A DNA stretch of 64,000 bases from Paenibacillus sp. JNUCC-31 (GCF_014844075.1 NZ_CP062165.1:5270001-5334000); one strand, 5' to 3'; positions 1 to 8,377 are shown, numbered from the stretch's first letter. Made by a program: numbers and translations. Notes: a model not told the origin generated them from the sequence alone.

Positions 1-163
1 ACGTACAAGAAATCCTAACCATTTAACGTATTTCATGACTGTAATGTTACTAACTAAATAATTGTTATCCACCAGGAGCGCCTCAGCGGACACGGAATGA
101 GTTGCGTTAACGGGAAGCGATAGTTAAGAAACAATGATTTTGTATTTCGAAGGCGCTGGCATC
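1..163. other. Left edge, possible decayed att remnant
   Basis: I see no gene here. Bases 85-116 contain GCGGACAC followed by GGAATGAGTTGCGTTAACGG, which resembles the right half of the att sites found further on (hairpin end, then a GTT arm). The left half is absent. The stretch just before 164 carries the TTCGAAGGCGCTGGCATC type of flank seen before many complete sites. Confidence 0.3.
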
Positions 164-311
164 CTATAACACAATATTCGCGCTGCGGGCCGTTGGCCCT
201 TGATCTGCCAGGAGTTTTTTCGAAGAAGAGGAGACAGGCAGATACATCCATTCCCCTAAGATAGGAGCTATCTAAGGGAAATGGACGTCGCTAATACAAG
301 AACGTTATAAG
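164..311. repeat. att-like recombination site A1
   Basis: Left arm CCTATAAC and right arm GTTATAAG enclose an inner pair ATATTCGCG / CGCTAATAC. Internal hairpins include GCGGGC..GCCC and a long one, CCCCTAAGATA..TATCTAAGGG. The layout matches integron attC sites (AAC..GTT outer arms, inner arms, variable middle). The next cassette begins at the G of GTTATAAG. Confidence 0.8.
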
Positions 312-368
312 AAACCGGTGCAATAATTATTTAATAATATATAAAACAATAAGAAATGAGGAAACCAT

Positions 369-1001
369 ATGAACAATCCCTTTAAAGAAATCTTGACTTC
401 AGAAGATGACATTAGAGATCTCCTAGGTTATCCAAGTGAACTTGTAAAGAAGAAAGTAATAAAGTGTTTAGATATTCATTGTCGAAACTTCATTTCTTTG
501 TCACCCTTATTATTTTTAGCTACATCGGATGAGCAAGGATTTTGCGATGTATCTCCACGAGGAGATGCACCTGGATCAGTGATAGTTATAGATGAGAAGC
601 ATTTAGTTATTCCTGAAAGACCAGGTAACCGTAGAATTGATTCACTAAGAAATATATTATCGAACCCAAGAGTAGGTATTATATTTATCATTCCCGGGCT
701 AGAAGAAACGCTGAGGATTAATGGACAAGCTTTTGTGATTAAAGATGAAAAAATTCTAGATCTTATGAAAGCTAAAGATAAAAAACCCACCTTAGGAATT
801 GGAGTAAAAGTTGAAGAATGCTTTATTCATTGTGCAAAAGCATTTAAGCGGTCTGGGGTGTGGGAAAGCAAGTCTTGGCCAGAAGAGAATACTCTACCGT
901 TAATTCCAACAATACTATCAGATCATGTAAATTCAACTGAATTTACAGTAGAAGTAATCAGGAAAGGACTACAAGAAAGTTACGAGAAGAGACTGTATTA
1001 A
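369..1001 (+). CDS. PPOX-type flavoprotein (pyridoxamine phosphate oxidase family)
   Basis: The 210-residue product resembles FMN-dependent PPOX split-barrel proteins of the MSMEG_1061-like group: LLFLATSDEQGFCDVSPRGD near residues 47-66, then VIPERPGNRRIDSL and a VGIIFIIPG strand. Such proteins bind FMN or related cofactors in the cytoplasm; the substrate is unknown. The start ATG follows AATGAGGAAACC. It is the only gene between att sites A1 and A2, so it is one cassette. The cassette's 5' end GTTATAAGA is complementary to the left arm of its own 3' site. Fold assignment is fairly safe; the reaction is not. Confidence 0.8.
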   Translation: MNNPFKEILTSEDDIRDLLGYPSELVKKKVIKCLDIHCRNFISLSPLLFLATSDEQGFCDVSPRGDAPGSVIVIDEKHLVIPERPGNRRIDSLRNILSNPRVGIIFIIPGLEETLRINGQAFVIKDEKILDLMKAKDKKPTLGIGVKVEECFIHCAKAFKRSGVWESKSWPEENTLPLIPTILSDHVNSTEFTVEVIRKGLQESYEKRLY

Positions 1002-1039
1002 AGAATATTTGTTTGTAGTTTCAAAGAAGGCACGGGCAT

Positions 1040-1203
1040 CTTATAACATCGTATTCACGCTGCGGGTCTTTCGCCCCTTGGTTGCCCGAGGCATTTCGAG
1101 GAAGTAGAATCAGGTAGGCAACCCTACACTGGCAAATCCGTCGGACCTGGCAGCTACGCTACCTTAAGCCACTGAGGGTTCGTGAATACCAGAACGTTAT
1201 AAG
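1040..1203. repeat. att-like recombination site A2
   Basis: The arms are CTTATAAC / GTTATAAG and GTATTCACG / CGTGAATAC, both perfect complements. The middle holds GCGGGTCTTTCGCCCC, a GGTTGCCCGA..AGGTAGGCAACC arm and a long hairpin ending CCTTAAGCC. It is preceded by GAAGAAGGCACGGGCAT. Confidence 0.85.
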
Positions 1204-1247
1204 AAATTGGGAAAAGGATATAAAAACAACTCAAAGGAGTAATGTAC

Positions 1248-1724
1248 ATGGCGAAGACCTCTTTGGAAATGGTAGAAGAATTCAAAACCTTTATTGATTT
1301 TGTACGAGAGTTAAAGACTATAGATGAAGAACATTGGAATAGTCCCATTTCAGAAGGGAAATGGTCAATGAAAGATGTTATAAGTCATATCATGCTTTGG
1401 GACAAATATTTTTATGAGGAAGGCATAGAGAAGATCAAGCTTGGTCAGTTCGTGACTGTAAGGCATTTAGACTTTGATGAATTCAACGCTAATGCAAGGG
1501 AATATGCAAAGACTCAAACAAGAGATTCTATCGTTAACCAATTCGTTGAATACAGAAACAAGATCATTGATGATATCACCGGATTACCAGAGGAAGATTA
1601 TATAAAGGAATATAAAGACGGAGACAGAAAAAAGTTTTCGATTAGGGGATATTTAAGAGGATTTATTCCCCACGATAAACACCATAAAAAACAAATTGAA
1701 AAGTACGTAAAGTCAATACAATAA
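1248..1724 (+). CDS. DinB family protein
   Basis: The 158-residue product looks like a DinB/YfiT-type four-helix bundle, a family that uses three histidines to bind a metal and includes thiol transferases. Visible candidates are the His in SHIMLWDKYF and the HDKHHKKQIE cluster near the C terminus. The ATG at 1248 is preferred over 1242 because AAAGGAG lies 8 bases upstream of it. Single-gene cassette between A2 and A3, with both cassette ends GTTATAAG / CTTATAAC. Family likely, substrate unknown. Confidence 0.75.
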   Translation: MAKTSLEMVEEFKTFIDFVRELKTIDEEHWNSPISEGKWSMKDVISHIMLWDKYFYEEGIEKIKLGQFVTVRHLDFDEFNANAREYAKTQTRDSIVNQFVEYRNKIIDDITGLPEEDYIKEYKDGDRKKFSIRGYLRGFIPHDKHHKKQIEKYVKSIQ

Positions 1725-1755
1725 AGTGTAAGCGAATTCAGGGATGCCCCAACAT

Positions 1756-1904
1756 CTTATAACACTATGTTCCAGCTTCACGTCTGTCGCTGCTCGGTCT
1801 GCCTGAAGGATTTCAAGGAAGCAGATTCAGGCAGACACATCAATTCCCCTAAGATAAGAGCTATCTAAGGGGAATCGACGTCAGGAACAAAACAACGTTA
1901 GATG
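1756..1904. repeat. att-like recombination site A3
   Basis: The left arm is CTTATAAC but the right arm is GTTAGATG, so the outer arms mismatch. The right arm belongs to the HIT cassette that follows, whose own 3' left arm is CATCTAAC. Inner arms are TGTTCCAG / CAGGAACA. The middle contains the CCCCTAAGATAAGAGCTATC hairpin also seen in A1 and A5. Confidence 0.8.
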
Positions 1905-1952
1905 AAATTACGATGCAAGTTCTTATCAAAATCAAAAACTATGAGGTGCATA

Positions 1953-2459
1953 ATGCCAAGACTAATTACATTGGCTGATGGAAGATCAGTAGAAGTTGAA
2001 TGTGTAAGCTGCGCATTGACAAGTGGTTTGATTTCTTCAACAGGTGGAGTAATTTTTGAATCAAGCAACTTTCATGTCCATCAGGATATTGCTTACCCAA
2101 TTAAAGGGTTAGTTATATTGGCTTCAAAGAGGCATTTTTACTGCATGGATGAATTAACAGATGAAGAGCGATTAGAATTTAGTTCGTTAATCCATAAGCT
2201 CAGAAGTGAACAAAGAAAACGATTGGGAATTGATAAGGTCTATTATTTTTATAATGAAGATACAACACATCATTTTCATTTATGGATGGTTCCTAGATAT
2301 GAATGGATGTACCAATTTGGAAATTCAGTAGAATCATTAAGACCGGCATTATTACATGCAAGGAATAATATGAATGACGATGAGAATATGAAGAGTGTAG
2401 AAGAAGGGGTTAGCATGCTAAGAGAGGGCATGAGGGATTTTGTGAGTAGCTCAAGGTAA
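1953..2459 (+). CDS. HIT-like protein (cassette copy 1)
   Basis: The 168-residue product resembles the HIT/GalT nucleotide-hydrolase superfamily: the segment THHFHLWMVPR (about residues 105-115) looks like a histidine-triad strand, and CVSCALTSG near the N terminus could bind zinc. HIT enzymes hydrolyse or transfer nucleotidyl groups. The ATG at 1953 follows TGAGGTGCATA; the upstream in-frame ATG at 1902 overlaps the att arm and has no ribosome site. A near-identical copy sits at 50460-50960. The cassette spans GTTAGATG (1897) to CATCTAAC (2470). Confidence 0.75.
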   Translation: MPRLITLADGRSVEVECVSCALTSGLISSTGGVIFESSNFHVHQDIAYPIKGLVILASKRHFYCMDELTDEERLEFSSLIHKLRSEQRKRLGIDKVYYFYNEDTTHHFHLWMVPRYEWMYQFGNSVESLRPALLHARNNMNDDENMKSVEEGVSMLREGMRDFVSSSR

Positions 2460-2462
2460 CTC

Positions 2463-2619
2463 CATCTAACAACGTATTCACGCATCGGGGCATTCGCCCC
2501 TCGGTTCGGCCGCGGATTTTCGGGGAAGCGGAATCAGCCGGACAACCCTGCGAGCCTAAGTCTGACAACCCGCTCCCTACGGTCACTTAAGCCTCTCGGG
2601 TTCGTGAATGCGTATATGA
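2463..2619. repeat. att-like site A4, right arm decayed
   Basis: Left arm CATCTAAC, inner arms GTATTCACG / CGTGAATGC, hairpin CGGGGCATTCGCCCC and a long TAAGTC..CTTAAGCC hairpin. The expected GTT right arm reads GTATATGA, so the site is probably inactive. The long hairpin half reappears as a relic near 3022. Confidence 0.7.
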
Positions 2620-2735
2620 AAGGGATGCAAGATAAAGATTATAAAAACAAATTGAGAACGCTTGTACGTAGATGTAAATAAAGGTAAAATATACGGTTTC
2701 CCTTCGAAAGGAGGTGAAGCCATGCATTAACGATT

Positions 2736-2804
2736 ATGTTCCTCTTTGGAACGTTCATCTTTGCTCTTTTAACATATATCAATAATAACAACAAGAGAAA
2801 GTAA
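2736..2804 (+). CDS. Holin-like type I toxin peptide, possibly damaged
   Basis: A 22-codon reading frame gives MFLFGTFIFALLTYINNNNK plus a short basic tail. This resembles the small hydrophobic holin-like toxins (BsrG/TxpA-type) of Bacillales. The strong ribosome site AAAGGAGGTGAAGCC leads to an ATG at 2722 that stops after two codons in another frame, so the 5' end may carry a frameshift. Two hairpins follow, as in type I toxin loci with an antisense RNA. Identity is inferred from size and composition. Confidence 0.4.
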   Translation: MFLFGTFIFALLTYINNNNKRK

Positions 2805-2807
2805 AGG

Positions 2808-2843
2808 CCCACCCCAAGGTTACGAGCCGAAGGTGGGTTTTCG
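2808..2843 (+). terminator. Terminator after toxin-like peptide
   Basis: A CCCACC..GGTGGG stem is followed by TTTTCG, 3 bases after the peptide's stop codon. Confidence 0.55.
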
Positions 2844-2889
2844 TTCTTAACTGACTAAGAAGGGAATACCTATCCAAGCCAATTGTACT

Positions 2890-2920
2890 GACCAAGTGTT
2901 CGCTGCACTTGGTCTTTATT
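2890..2920. terminator. Hairpin, likely convergent terminator
   Basis: A perfect stem GACCAAGTG..CACTTGGTC is followed by TTTATTA. It could end the toxin transcript or an antisense RNA. Confidence 0.5.
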
Positions 2921-3021
2921 ACATATATAATAACACAAAGAAAAAAAATGTATCAAAGCGTGAGATAAAAATGAAAGTGACAATAAGAAATGCAAGTAGT
3001 GTTAAGCAGAAAAGCAGACTC

Positions 3022-3066
3022 TCATTAAGCCTCTCGGGTTTATAAACATAAAAACGGTAGGTGAAA
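3022..3066. repeat. Relic right half of an att-like site
   Basis: TTAAGCCTCTCGGGTT, a decayed ATAAACATA inner arm and CGGTAGGTGAAATT match the right half of sites A4 and A17. No left half is present, so an adjoining cassette was probably lost. Confidence 0.5.
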
Positions 3067-3157
3067 TTAATGCAAATAAGATGAATATGGATAATATTCA
3101 CTATTTAATCCGGTACGAGGAAACAAAACAACTGGTGGCGTAGCAGGATCTGTACGT

Positions 3158-3193
3158 ATCAAAAACCCGACATAAATTGCGGGTTTTTGATAC
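3158..3193 (-). terminator. Terminator of the CAP-domain gene
   Basis: Stem AAAAACCCG..CGGGTTTTTG lies 25 bases beyond the stop codon on the minus strand and has T-rich flanks on both sides. Confidence 0.6.
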
Positions 3194-3217
3194 TTTATTG
3201 TTAGGAGATGAAAGGCG

Positions 3218-3928
3218 CTACCCAGTAAATTCCTGGACCCATGTGTTGTTATAATAAGCAATACCGATATGAGTATAACTATTATTCAGTATATTTGCTT
3301 TGTGGCCAGGGCTATTCATCCACTCCTTCATAACCTGGGCAGGGGTGGTTTGCCCTTTTGCGATGTTTTCTCCAGCGGTATTATATGTGATCCCGAATTC
3401 CTTCATCATATCGAAGGGGGATCCATGTGTTGGCGAATTATGATCAAAGTAACTGTGGTTGTACATGTCCTGTGCCTTGACCATAGCCACATTTGACAAT
3501 TCTTCATTCCTACTCAAGGAACTTAATCCTGTTTTGGCCCTTTCTTGATTGACTAGATCCAGAACCTGCTGCTCAAAATCGGTTTTATCCGTAGTATTTT
3601 TTTTACCTTCCTGTACTTGTCCTGTTGGCTCCTTATTTTCAGGATTTCCTGCAGGTGCCTGGTTTACTGGATTTCCATCCGGTGTTCGAATCAGATCCAA
3701 CAAATCCGATGGAATTCCATTTTGTGCTTCTTTTGTTGTAATAGATGATCTCTCTTGCCAAGATGTAGCTGTTGATGATGCCTGTGTGAGGACAGAGTTT
3801 GGTGCAGCAGCATGATCATGAATTGAAATTTGTTTTTGCTCAGGAGTCACTTGTTTTTGCATCATATTGTTATGGGACGAACAGCCTGCCACCAATAATA
3901 ATATTGTTAAAACGAAAAACTTTGCCAT
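3218..3928 (-). CDS. Exported CAP-domain (SCP/YkwD-like) lipoprotein
   Basis: The 236-residue product starts with a lipoprotein signal ending LLLVAGC (lipid-anchored Cys about residue 16), followed by a Pro/Gly/Thr-rich linker and a C-terminal CAP domain (about 118-236) with VNQERAKTG, HNSPTHGSPFDMM, AGENIAKG and WMNSPGHKANIL. The spaced His and Glu residues form the CAP cavity. CAP proteins act outside the cell; their activity is mostly unknown. The start follows TAGGAGGTTGGCAA. It points against the cassettes and has its own terminator, so it may be a core gene or an inserted unit. Confidence 0.85.
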   Translation of the reverse strand: MAKFFVLTILLLVAGCSSHNNMMQKQVTPEQKQISIHDHAAAPNSVLTQASSTATSWQERSSITTKEAQNGIPSDLLDLIRTPDGNPVNQAPAGNPENKEPTGQVQEGKKNTTDKTDFEQQVLDLVNQERAKTGLSSLSRNEELSNVAMVKAQDMYNHSYFDHNSPTHGSPFDMMKEFGITYNTAGENIAKGQTTPAQVMKEWMNSPGHKANILNNSYTHIGIAYYNNTWVQEFTG

Positions 3929-4137
3929 TTGCCAACCTCCTAGATCCGTTAGTTAATGAAGTTCCCGGATTTATGTTGTCCTGTATGCCATTTACTTATT
4001 CCTAATATGGTTCTCTCCTTATCCAGTACTTTTTTATGATCGATACCATTTAGATTGCCTTGTCTTTTTTTGTGTCTCGAGGAAAGCAAAGCGTGTTGCG
4101 AATGGTTACGGATAAAGAAGGCCATAGCGGGTCATAA

Positions 4138-4281
4138 ATGCATCACGGGATGAAGGTTATCTATTTCATTGGGATTCCTGATGATTGGAGTATTTCGATG
4201 GATAATTGGGAGAATCTATTCAAACTAATAGACAATTTTATAGAATATAAACCATATGCTGCATCATATAAAACAAACTGA
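4138..4281 (+). pseudogene. Small cassette-gene remnant
   Basis: A 47-codon frame begins MHHGMKVIYFIGIPDDWSIS and ends just upstream of site A5. It has no ribosome site and looks like the tail of a longer protein. I do not recognise the family. The flanks from 3929 to 4137 hold the CAP gene's upstream region and nothing else that I can support. Confidence 0.3.
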
Positions 4282-4318
4282 AAGCTAGTATTTGATAATT
4301 CGATGAAGTCAGCAACTG

Positions 4319-4448
4319 CGTTTAACACAGTATTCAAGCTGCGGGGCTATCGCCCCTTGATTGGCAGATGTATAATCATGGAAGGAATCTCAGTCAACAA
4401 ACGCCCCAGCCTAAGATAAGAGCTATCTAAGGCCGGGGCGTTTATGCG
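4319..4448. repeat. att-like recombination site A5
   Basis: Left arm CGTTTAAC, then TATTCAAGCTGCGGGGC and a CGGGGCTATCGCCCC hairpin, then the CCTAAGATAAGAGCTATC hairpin. The right end reads GTTTATGCGAAAT, which equals the expected GTTATGCG of the next cassette with one extra T. The inner right arm has decayed. Confidence 0.6.
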
Positions 4449-4484
4449 AAATATCACTAAGTAAATTTAAAAGAGGTGGAACTG

Positions 4485-5030
4485 ATGGGGAATGAAGAGT
4501 ACAAAATTGAAATATTAGAAAAACAATATGGACTGGTACGAGATTTTCTTCATCACTATATAACATTTAAGGAACTACAGAAAAATCACGATAAACTTAG
4601 TGGTTCTATTTTTTTGAAAATTAACGAGTGATGCTCATTTACTCCAAACCATATTATATTGGACTACAGTATTCGGATCATTTAATAACGAAATACATTT
4701 AAATAAATTAGATAATGAAGATAGAGCTAAAAACGATTTTAATACAAAACGCTTGTACACCTAGACTTCAGTGACGAAGAGTGGAAAGCATATAGGAAAT
4801 CAATGATCGACTTTCGCAATAAATTTTATTGCTCATCGAAATCCTAAGTTTAATAATCCTGTACCAGTCTTAGACGTTGCATATAAGTGCGTACTTTTTT
4901 ATGACGAGTGGATAGATAGTATGTTAAACCTGACTTTTTGCAGGTTTATCTATTGCAGAAATGATTGAAGAGTATAAACAAGAAGTAGAGGAACTAAGGA
5001 TTTATAATGGGCATCTCAAGGAAGTGTGAT
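4485..5030 (+). pseudogene. Broken cassette gene, unknown family
   Basis: After AAAGAGGTGGAACTG, a frame of 48 codons (MGNEEYKIEILEKQYGLVRD and on) stops at 4631. Further pieces continue in other frames: LDFSDEEWKAYRKSMIDFRN, then AHRNPKFNNPVPVLDVAYKC, then SIAEMIEEYKQEVEELR up to 5030. The RNKF..AHRN stretch resembles the R..H region of some HEPN-like proteins, but this is weak. At least three frame breaks make it a pseudogene. It fills the cassette between A5 and A6. Confidence 0.6.
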
Positions 5031-5034
5031 ACAT

Positions 5035-5131
5035 CGCATAACATAATATTCACGCTGCGGACATTCGTCCTAGGTCAGGCATTCGCCGGACACCCAGCTA
5101 TGCTGGGTCGTGAATACAAAAACGTTATACG
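5035..5131. repeat. att-like recombination site A6 (short type)
   Basis: Left arm CGCATAAC and right arm GTTATACG; inner arms ATATTCACG / CGTGAATAC. The middle is three small hairpins: GGACATTCGTCC, GGCATTCGCC and ACCCAGCTATGCTGGGT. It is nearly the same in layout and sequence as sites A16 and A19, although their neighbouring genes are unrelated. Confidence 0.85.
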
Positions 5132-5164
5132 ACAGAATCAAATGAAAAGAGAGCCGTTTGGCTC

Positions 5165-5461
5165 TCAAGTAGAAGTTATATTTAATATATTTAATTCATT
5201 ATGTAATTGAAGAGCGTCCTTAAAACCTTGTAAGTAGATTTCACGTTCTAGGATTGTATGAACAGAAAGGTCTGCATCATCATAAAGAAATAGAGTTTTA
5301 TGCATATCCTGAGGTAGAAGTTCGTGTAACTGTTTGAAGTAAAGATTCCGATCGGATGAGAATTGATTATAGATGGAGTTGTTCTTGAGAAGATCGCTAT
5401 ATAAAGCTTCAATTCGATTTCGAATCAATGAATCAAGTAAGACTTCTAAAGATATGTGCAT
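5165..5461 (-). CDS. Small protein, DUF6809-like, unknown function
   Basis: The 98-residue product (start MHISLEVLLDSLIRNRIEAL) is predicted helical and ends with EREIYLQGFKDALQLHNE, a pattern shared with the product at 60566-60889 (LYMQGLRDGIQLTVSL). I tentatively link both to the DUF6809 group. It lies on the minus strand, opposite to other cassette genes, and shares its cassette with an Xre regulator transcribed away from it. Part of it survives as a relic at 16.8 kb. Confidence 0.6.
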   Translation of the reverse strand: MHISLEVLLDSLIRNRIEALYSDLLKNNSIYNQFSSDRNLYFKQLHELLPQDMHKTLFLYDDADLSVHTILEREIYLQGFKDALQLHNELNILNITST

Positions 5462-5633
5462 GAATGATCACCGTCCGTTATATTTTATTTTACGAACAAA
5501 AATTTAACTTATTGAACATTATTTTATCATAATGAAACCCGAAGTCAAGACATATCAAAGATATTTTTGATTAAGGAAATATACTTTCATATAATTAAAG
5601 AAAAATTCAATTCGGATATGGAAGGGATACCAG

Positions 5634-5837
5634 ATGATAAGTTATAAACCATTTCAAAAATTATTGATCGACAGGGAAATTAAGAAACGGGACTTATTGA
5701 AAATAACGGGGATTTCATCGGCTACGATGGCAAAGCTTAATACGAATGAGTACGTATCATTAGAGGTAATTGATAAATTATGTACAGCATTGGGATGCCA
5801 GCCTGGCGATTTATTGGAGCATATAGCAGATCAATGA
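5634..5837 (+). CDS. Xre-family HTH regulator
   Basis: The 67-residue protein is a single Cro/C1-type helix-turn-helix: KRDLLKITGISSATMAKLNT then VIDKLCTALGCQPGDLLEHI, the standard ending of YozG-like Xre proteins. The start ATG follows GGAAGGGATACCAG. It is divergent from the 98-residue gene in the same cassette (5124-5888), so the two may regulate each other. The cassette ends GTTATACGAC / GTCGTATAAC are perfectly complementary over 10 bases. Confidence 0.8.
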   Translation: MISYKPFQKLLIDREIKKRDLLKITGISSATMAKLNTNEYVSLEVIDKLCTALGCQPGDLLEHIADQ

Positions 5838-5880
5838 TGGGATGGGAACATATGTTTGTTACTCAAAGATGTGATTACGT

Positions 5881-6000
5881 CGTATAACATAATATCCAAG
5901 CAGCGGCTCCTCACGCAGCCTTGGTCTACTGGATGGATTTCAAGGCAGAATTTCAGCAGACAACCACTAGCGGGGTTCTTGAATACTGGAACGTTATACG
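5881..6000. repeat. att-like recombination site A7
   Basis: Left arm CGTATAAC and right arm GTTATACG; inner arms TATCCAAG / CTTGAATA. Internal hairpins include GGCTCC..GCAGCC and GGTCTACTG..CAGCAGAC. It belongs to the same subtype as A15 and A18. Confidence 0.85.
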
Positions 6001-6148
6001 AAATCAGCGCAAAGAATTAAATGGCTTTAAGAACTTTGTTTCTCTAAGCCATAACGGCACAAAGTAGGTATTTATGGATGGTGTTTAATTATATAATAGT
6101 TTGGTTCATTATTATTTTTTTAAAAGACTTACAATAGGGAGAACCACA

Positions 6149-7645
6149 TTGAAGAAAATACTAAGTAAAACAGGCACATTAACAGTATGTGTCATCCTAC
6201 TTATCGCAATCAATACTACTATAGCGTGTTGGGATGAACTTGGAAGTTTGATAAAGACAGGGAATTATGATAATACGGATAATATGGTGGAAACCATAAT
6301 GGCCAAATCAGCGACTCCAGGGGTGGCTATGGTAGTATCAGAGCAGGGCAAGACAGAATATAAGAATTACGGATATGCGGATGTTAATGATAAGAAGAGG
6401 GTGACTGAAGAGTCATTATTTGAATTGGGATCGACTACAAAGGCATTTACGGCTTTGGCCGTTATTTTATTAGAAAAAGAGGGCTACTTATCTCTTTCAG
6501 ATTCTACTACAGATTATATTCCATCGTTTGAGCCAACTATTAAGGGGGAGAAAGTTAATATTACGATTCATCAGTTGTTAGCTCATACAAGTGGAATTCC
6601 ACCGTGGAGTATTCGGTTAATTCCTGAAGGTACCACGGAGGATATGCTTGAAAAAACGATACATAATGTGTCAGACATTGCATTAGATACGTATCCTGGG
6701 ACAGCATATAATTATGCTACAGTTAATTATGATATTTTAGCGATGATTATTGAAAAAGTTACAGGCAAACGTTATCAGGATTACATGACTGAAAACATAC
6801 TGGTTCCTTTAGGAATGACTAATAGTTATTTTTCAACAGGTCAGGAAAAGGAAACTGATAAACTTACCAAAGGATATCGTGTATTTTTTGGAAAAAGTTT
6901 AGAATATGATGCCCCTAGATATTATGGGAATATCGCTGCAGGATATTTGGTAACGAATTCAAAAGACTTAGAACGCTGGATTAATGCCCAAATGGGGATA
7001 GGCGATATGCCAGATAATTTATTGAAAGCGATACAACAATCTCATCAAGTCGACATCAAAACGGCGGGATACGAAGATGAAAATCAATACTATTCATTCG
7101 GATGGAGTATTGATACGAAAAATAGAGTTGTTAGTCATAATGGATCTAATCCTAATTACTCCTCACAGGTTCTTATTGATTTAGAAAAGCAGCTGGCCAT
7201 ATTTGTTCTGGCTAATTTGAATTCAACTGCACCATCGCTAATTGCTAATAACATTTATGAGAATATGAATGGAAATCATATGAATAAATTTAATTATGAT
7301 GACGTGTATCTATTAATTGATTTGGTATTTTCATTCTTAGTAATAATAGCCGTCGTTATCTTATGTGTACAAGCAATTAAACTCGTTAGAGGAATAAAAC
7401 TAAATATTAAAGTTGAAAAGACAAGGTTCAGAAAAATAATAGGAAGTAGTATTGAACTAATCTTAAGCATTATGCTTTTGGTATTGGTAATGATCTTGCC
7501 TTATCTATTAGACAATAATTATTTAATGATAAAGGTGTGGATGTCGTATTCATTGTTTATTTGGATGGGGCTTACTTCTATCAATTGTATTTTATCAATA
7601 ATAATTAATATTAAAAAAATCGGAATTATTAGAAGAAGTTTATAA
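6149..7645 (+). CDS. Membrane-anchored serine hydrolase (beta-lactamase family)
   Basis: The 498-residue product has an N-terminal hydrophobic segment, then a class C beta-lactamase/penicillin-binding-like domain. The SxxK nucleophile motif is S95-T-T-K98 (ELGSTTKAFTAL); the usual YxN position reads YATVNYD and the third motif is HNGS from about residue 330. Three hydrophobic stretches fill the C-terminal 120 residues, as in YbbE/FmtA-like esterases and peptidases. The TTG at 6149 is chosen because AGGGAG lies 7 bases upstream; the in-frame ATG at 6101 has no such site. It is a single-gene cassette, unusually large for the array. Confidence 0.8.
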   Translation: MKKILSKTGTLTVCVILLIAINTTIACWDELGSLIKTGNYDNTDNMVETIMAKSATPGVAMVVSEQGKTEYKNYGYADVNDKKRVTEESLFELGSTTKAFTALAVILLEKEGYLSLSDSTTDYIPSFEPTIKGEKVNITIHQLLAHTSGIPPWSIRLIPEGTTEDMLEKTIHNVSDIALDTYPGTAYNYATVNYDILAMIIEKVTGKRYQDYMTENILVPLGMTNSYFSTGQEKETDKLTKGYRVFFGKSLEYDAPRYYGNIAAGYLVTNSKDLERWINAQMGIGDMPDNLLKAIQQSHQVDIKTAGYEDENQYYSFGWSIDTKNRVVSHNGSNPNYSSQVLIDLEKQLAIFVLANLNSTAPSLIANNIYENMNGNHMNKFNYDDVYLLIDLVFSFLVIIAVVILCVQAIKLVRGIKLNIKVEKTRFRKIIGSSIELILSIMLLVLVMILPYLLDNNYLMIKVWMSYSLFIWMGLTSINCILSIIINIKKIGIIRRSL

Positions 7646-7751
7646 AAAAAATATGAGGTGAAATGTGAAAATCACATACGATTGTTTGTCTGATCTTGAT
7701 TTCTCAAATCTTTAAAGAAGAATAGGTATATTTCGAAGAAGGCGCTGACAT

Positions 7752-7910
7752 CCGATAACACAGCATTCCTACAGCGGGCATTCGCCCTTGTCGCTAAGAA
7801 GGATTTTCAAGGAGATTATTCAAGCGATACATTCAACCAGCTAAGTCTGACGACACGTTTCCTACTGTCACTTAAGCTGCTTGAACGTCAGGAATGCCAA
7901 ACGTTATCTG
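7752..7910. repeat. att-like recombination site A8
   Basis: Left arm CCGATAAC, right arm GTTATCTG; inner arms GCATTCCT / AGGAATGC. The change from TTCACG to TTCCT in the left inner arm is matched by a compensating change on the right. The middle has GCGGGCATTCGCCC and a long TAAGTC..CTTAAG hairpin. Confidence 0.85.
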
Positions 7911-7957
7911 AAATCAGGACAAATATGTAATATCAAAATCTAGGAGTGTGATTCGAC

Positions 7958-8341
7958 TTGGAGAACTCAAATTTAAAAGATCTGATTGAAAAATACCTGA
8001 GCGCATATAACACGTTTAACATTGATGGAATGATAGGAGTTTTGAATGAAAATATTCATTTTCGAAACATTTCTAAAGGTGAAGTGAATTCGGAAACAAA
8101 GGGGATTCAGGAATTTCGCACATTAGCAGAGCAGTCAATTCAGGTGTTTTCTCAAAGGCGTCAAGTAATAAAGAACATTATTTTCGCAGGAGATAAAGCA
8201 GAGGTTGACATTGATTATGAGGGAATATTGTCCAGTGATCTCCCTAATGGAATGAAGGCAGGAGAAACATTAAAACTTCAAGGGAAATCAATATTTCAAA
8301 TGAAAGATAAGAAGTTGATACTGATTGAAGATCATAGTTGA
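7958..8341 (+). CDS. SnoaL/NTF2-like protein
   Basis: The 127-residue product begins LKDLIEKYLSAYNTFNIDGM followed by VLNENIHFRNISKGE, the typical start of an NTF2-like alpha+beta barrel (SnoaL/ketosteroid isomerase group). Function in this superfamily ranges from isomerases to binding proteins, so none is assigned. The start is TTG after TAGGAGTGTGATTCGAC. Single-gene cassette; ends GTTATCTGA / TCAGATAAC are perfect complements. Confidence 0.75.
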   Translation: MENSNLKDLIEKYLSAYNTFNIDGMIGVLNENIHFRNISKGEVNSETKGIQEFRTLAEQSIQVFSQRRQVIKNIIFAGDKAEVDIDYEGILSSDLPNGMKAGETLKLQGKSIFQMKDKKLILIEDHS

Positions 8342-8377
8342 AACAGTGTTGAAAGTTATTCATAGATTACCCGAAAT

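Noticed and set aside
476..790. Open frame on the minus strand inside the PPOX gene
   Set aside because: It lies fully antisense to a well-supported gene and has no ribosome site.
164..1203. att sites as CRISPR repeats
   Set aside because: Spacing is one gene long, repeats are long, variable and palindromic, and no cas genes are present.
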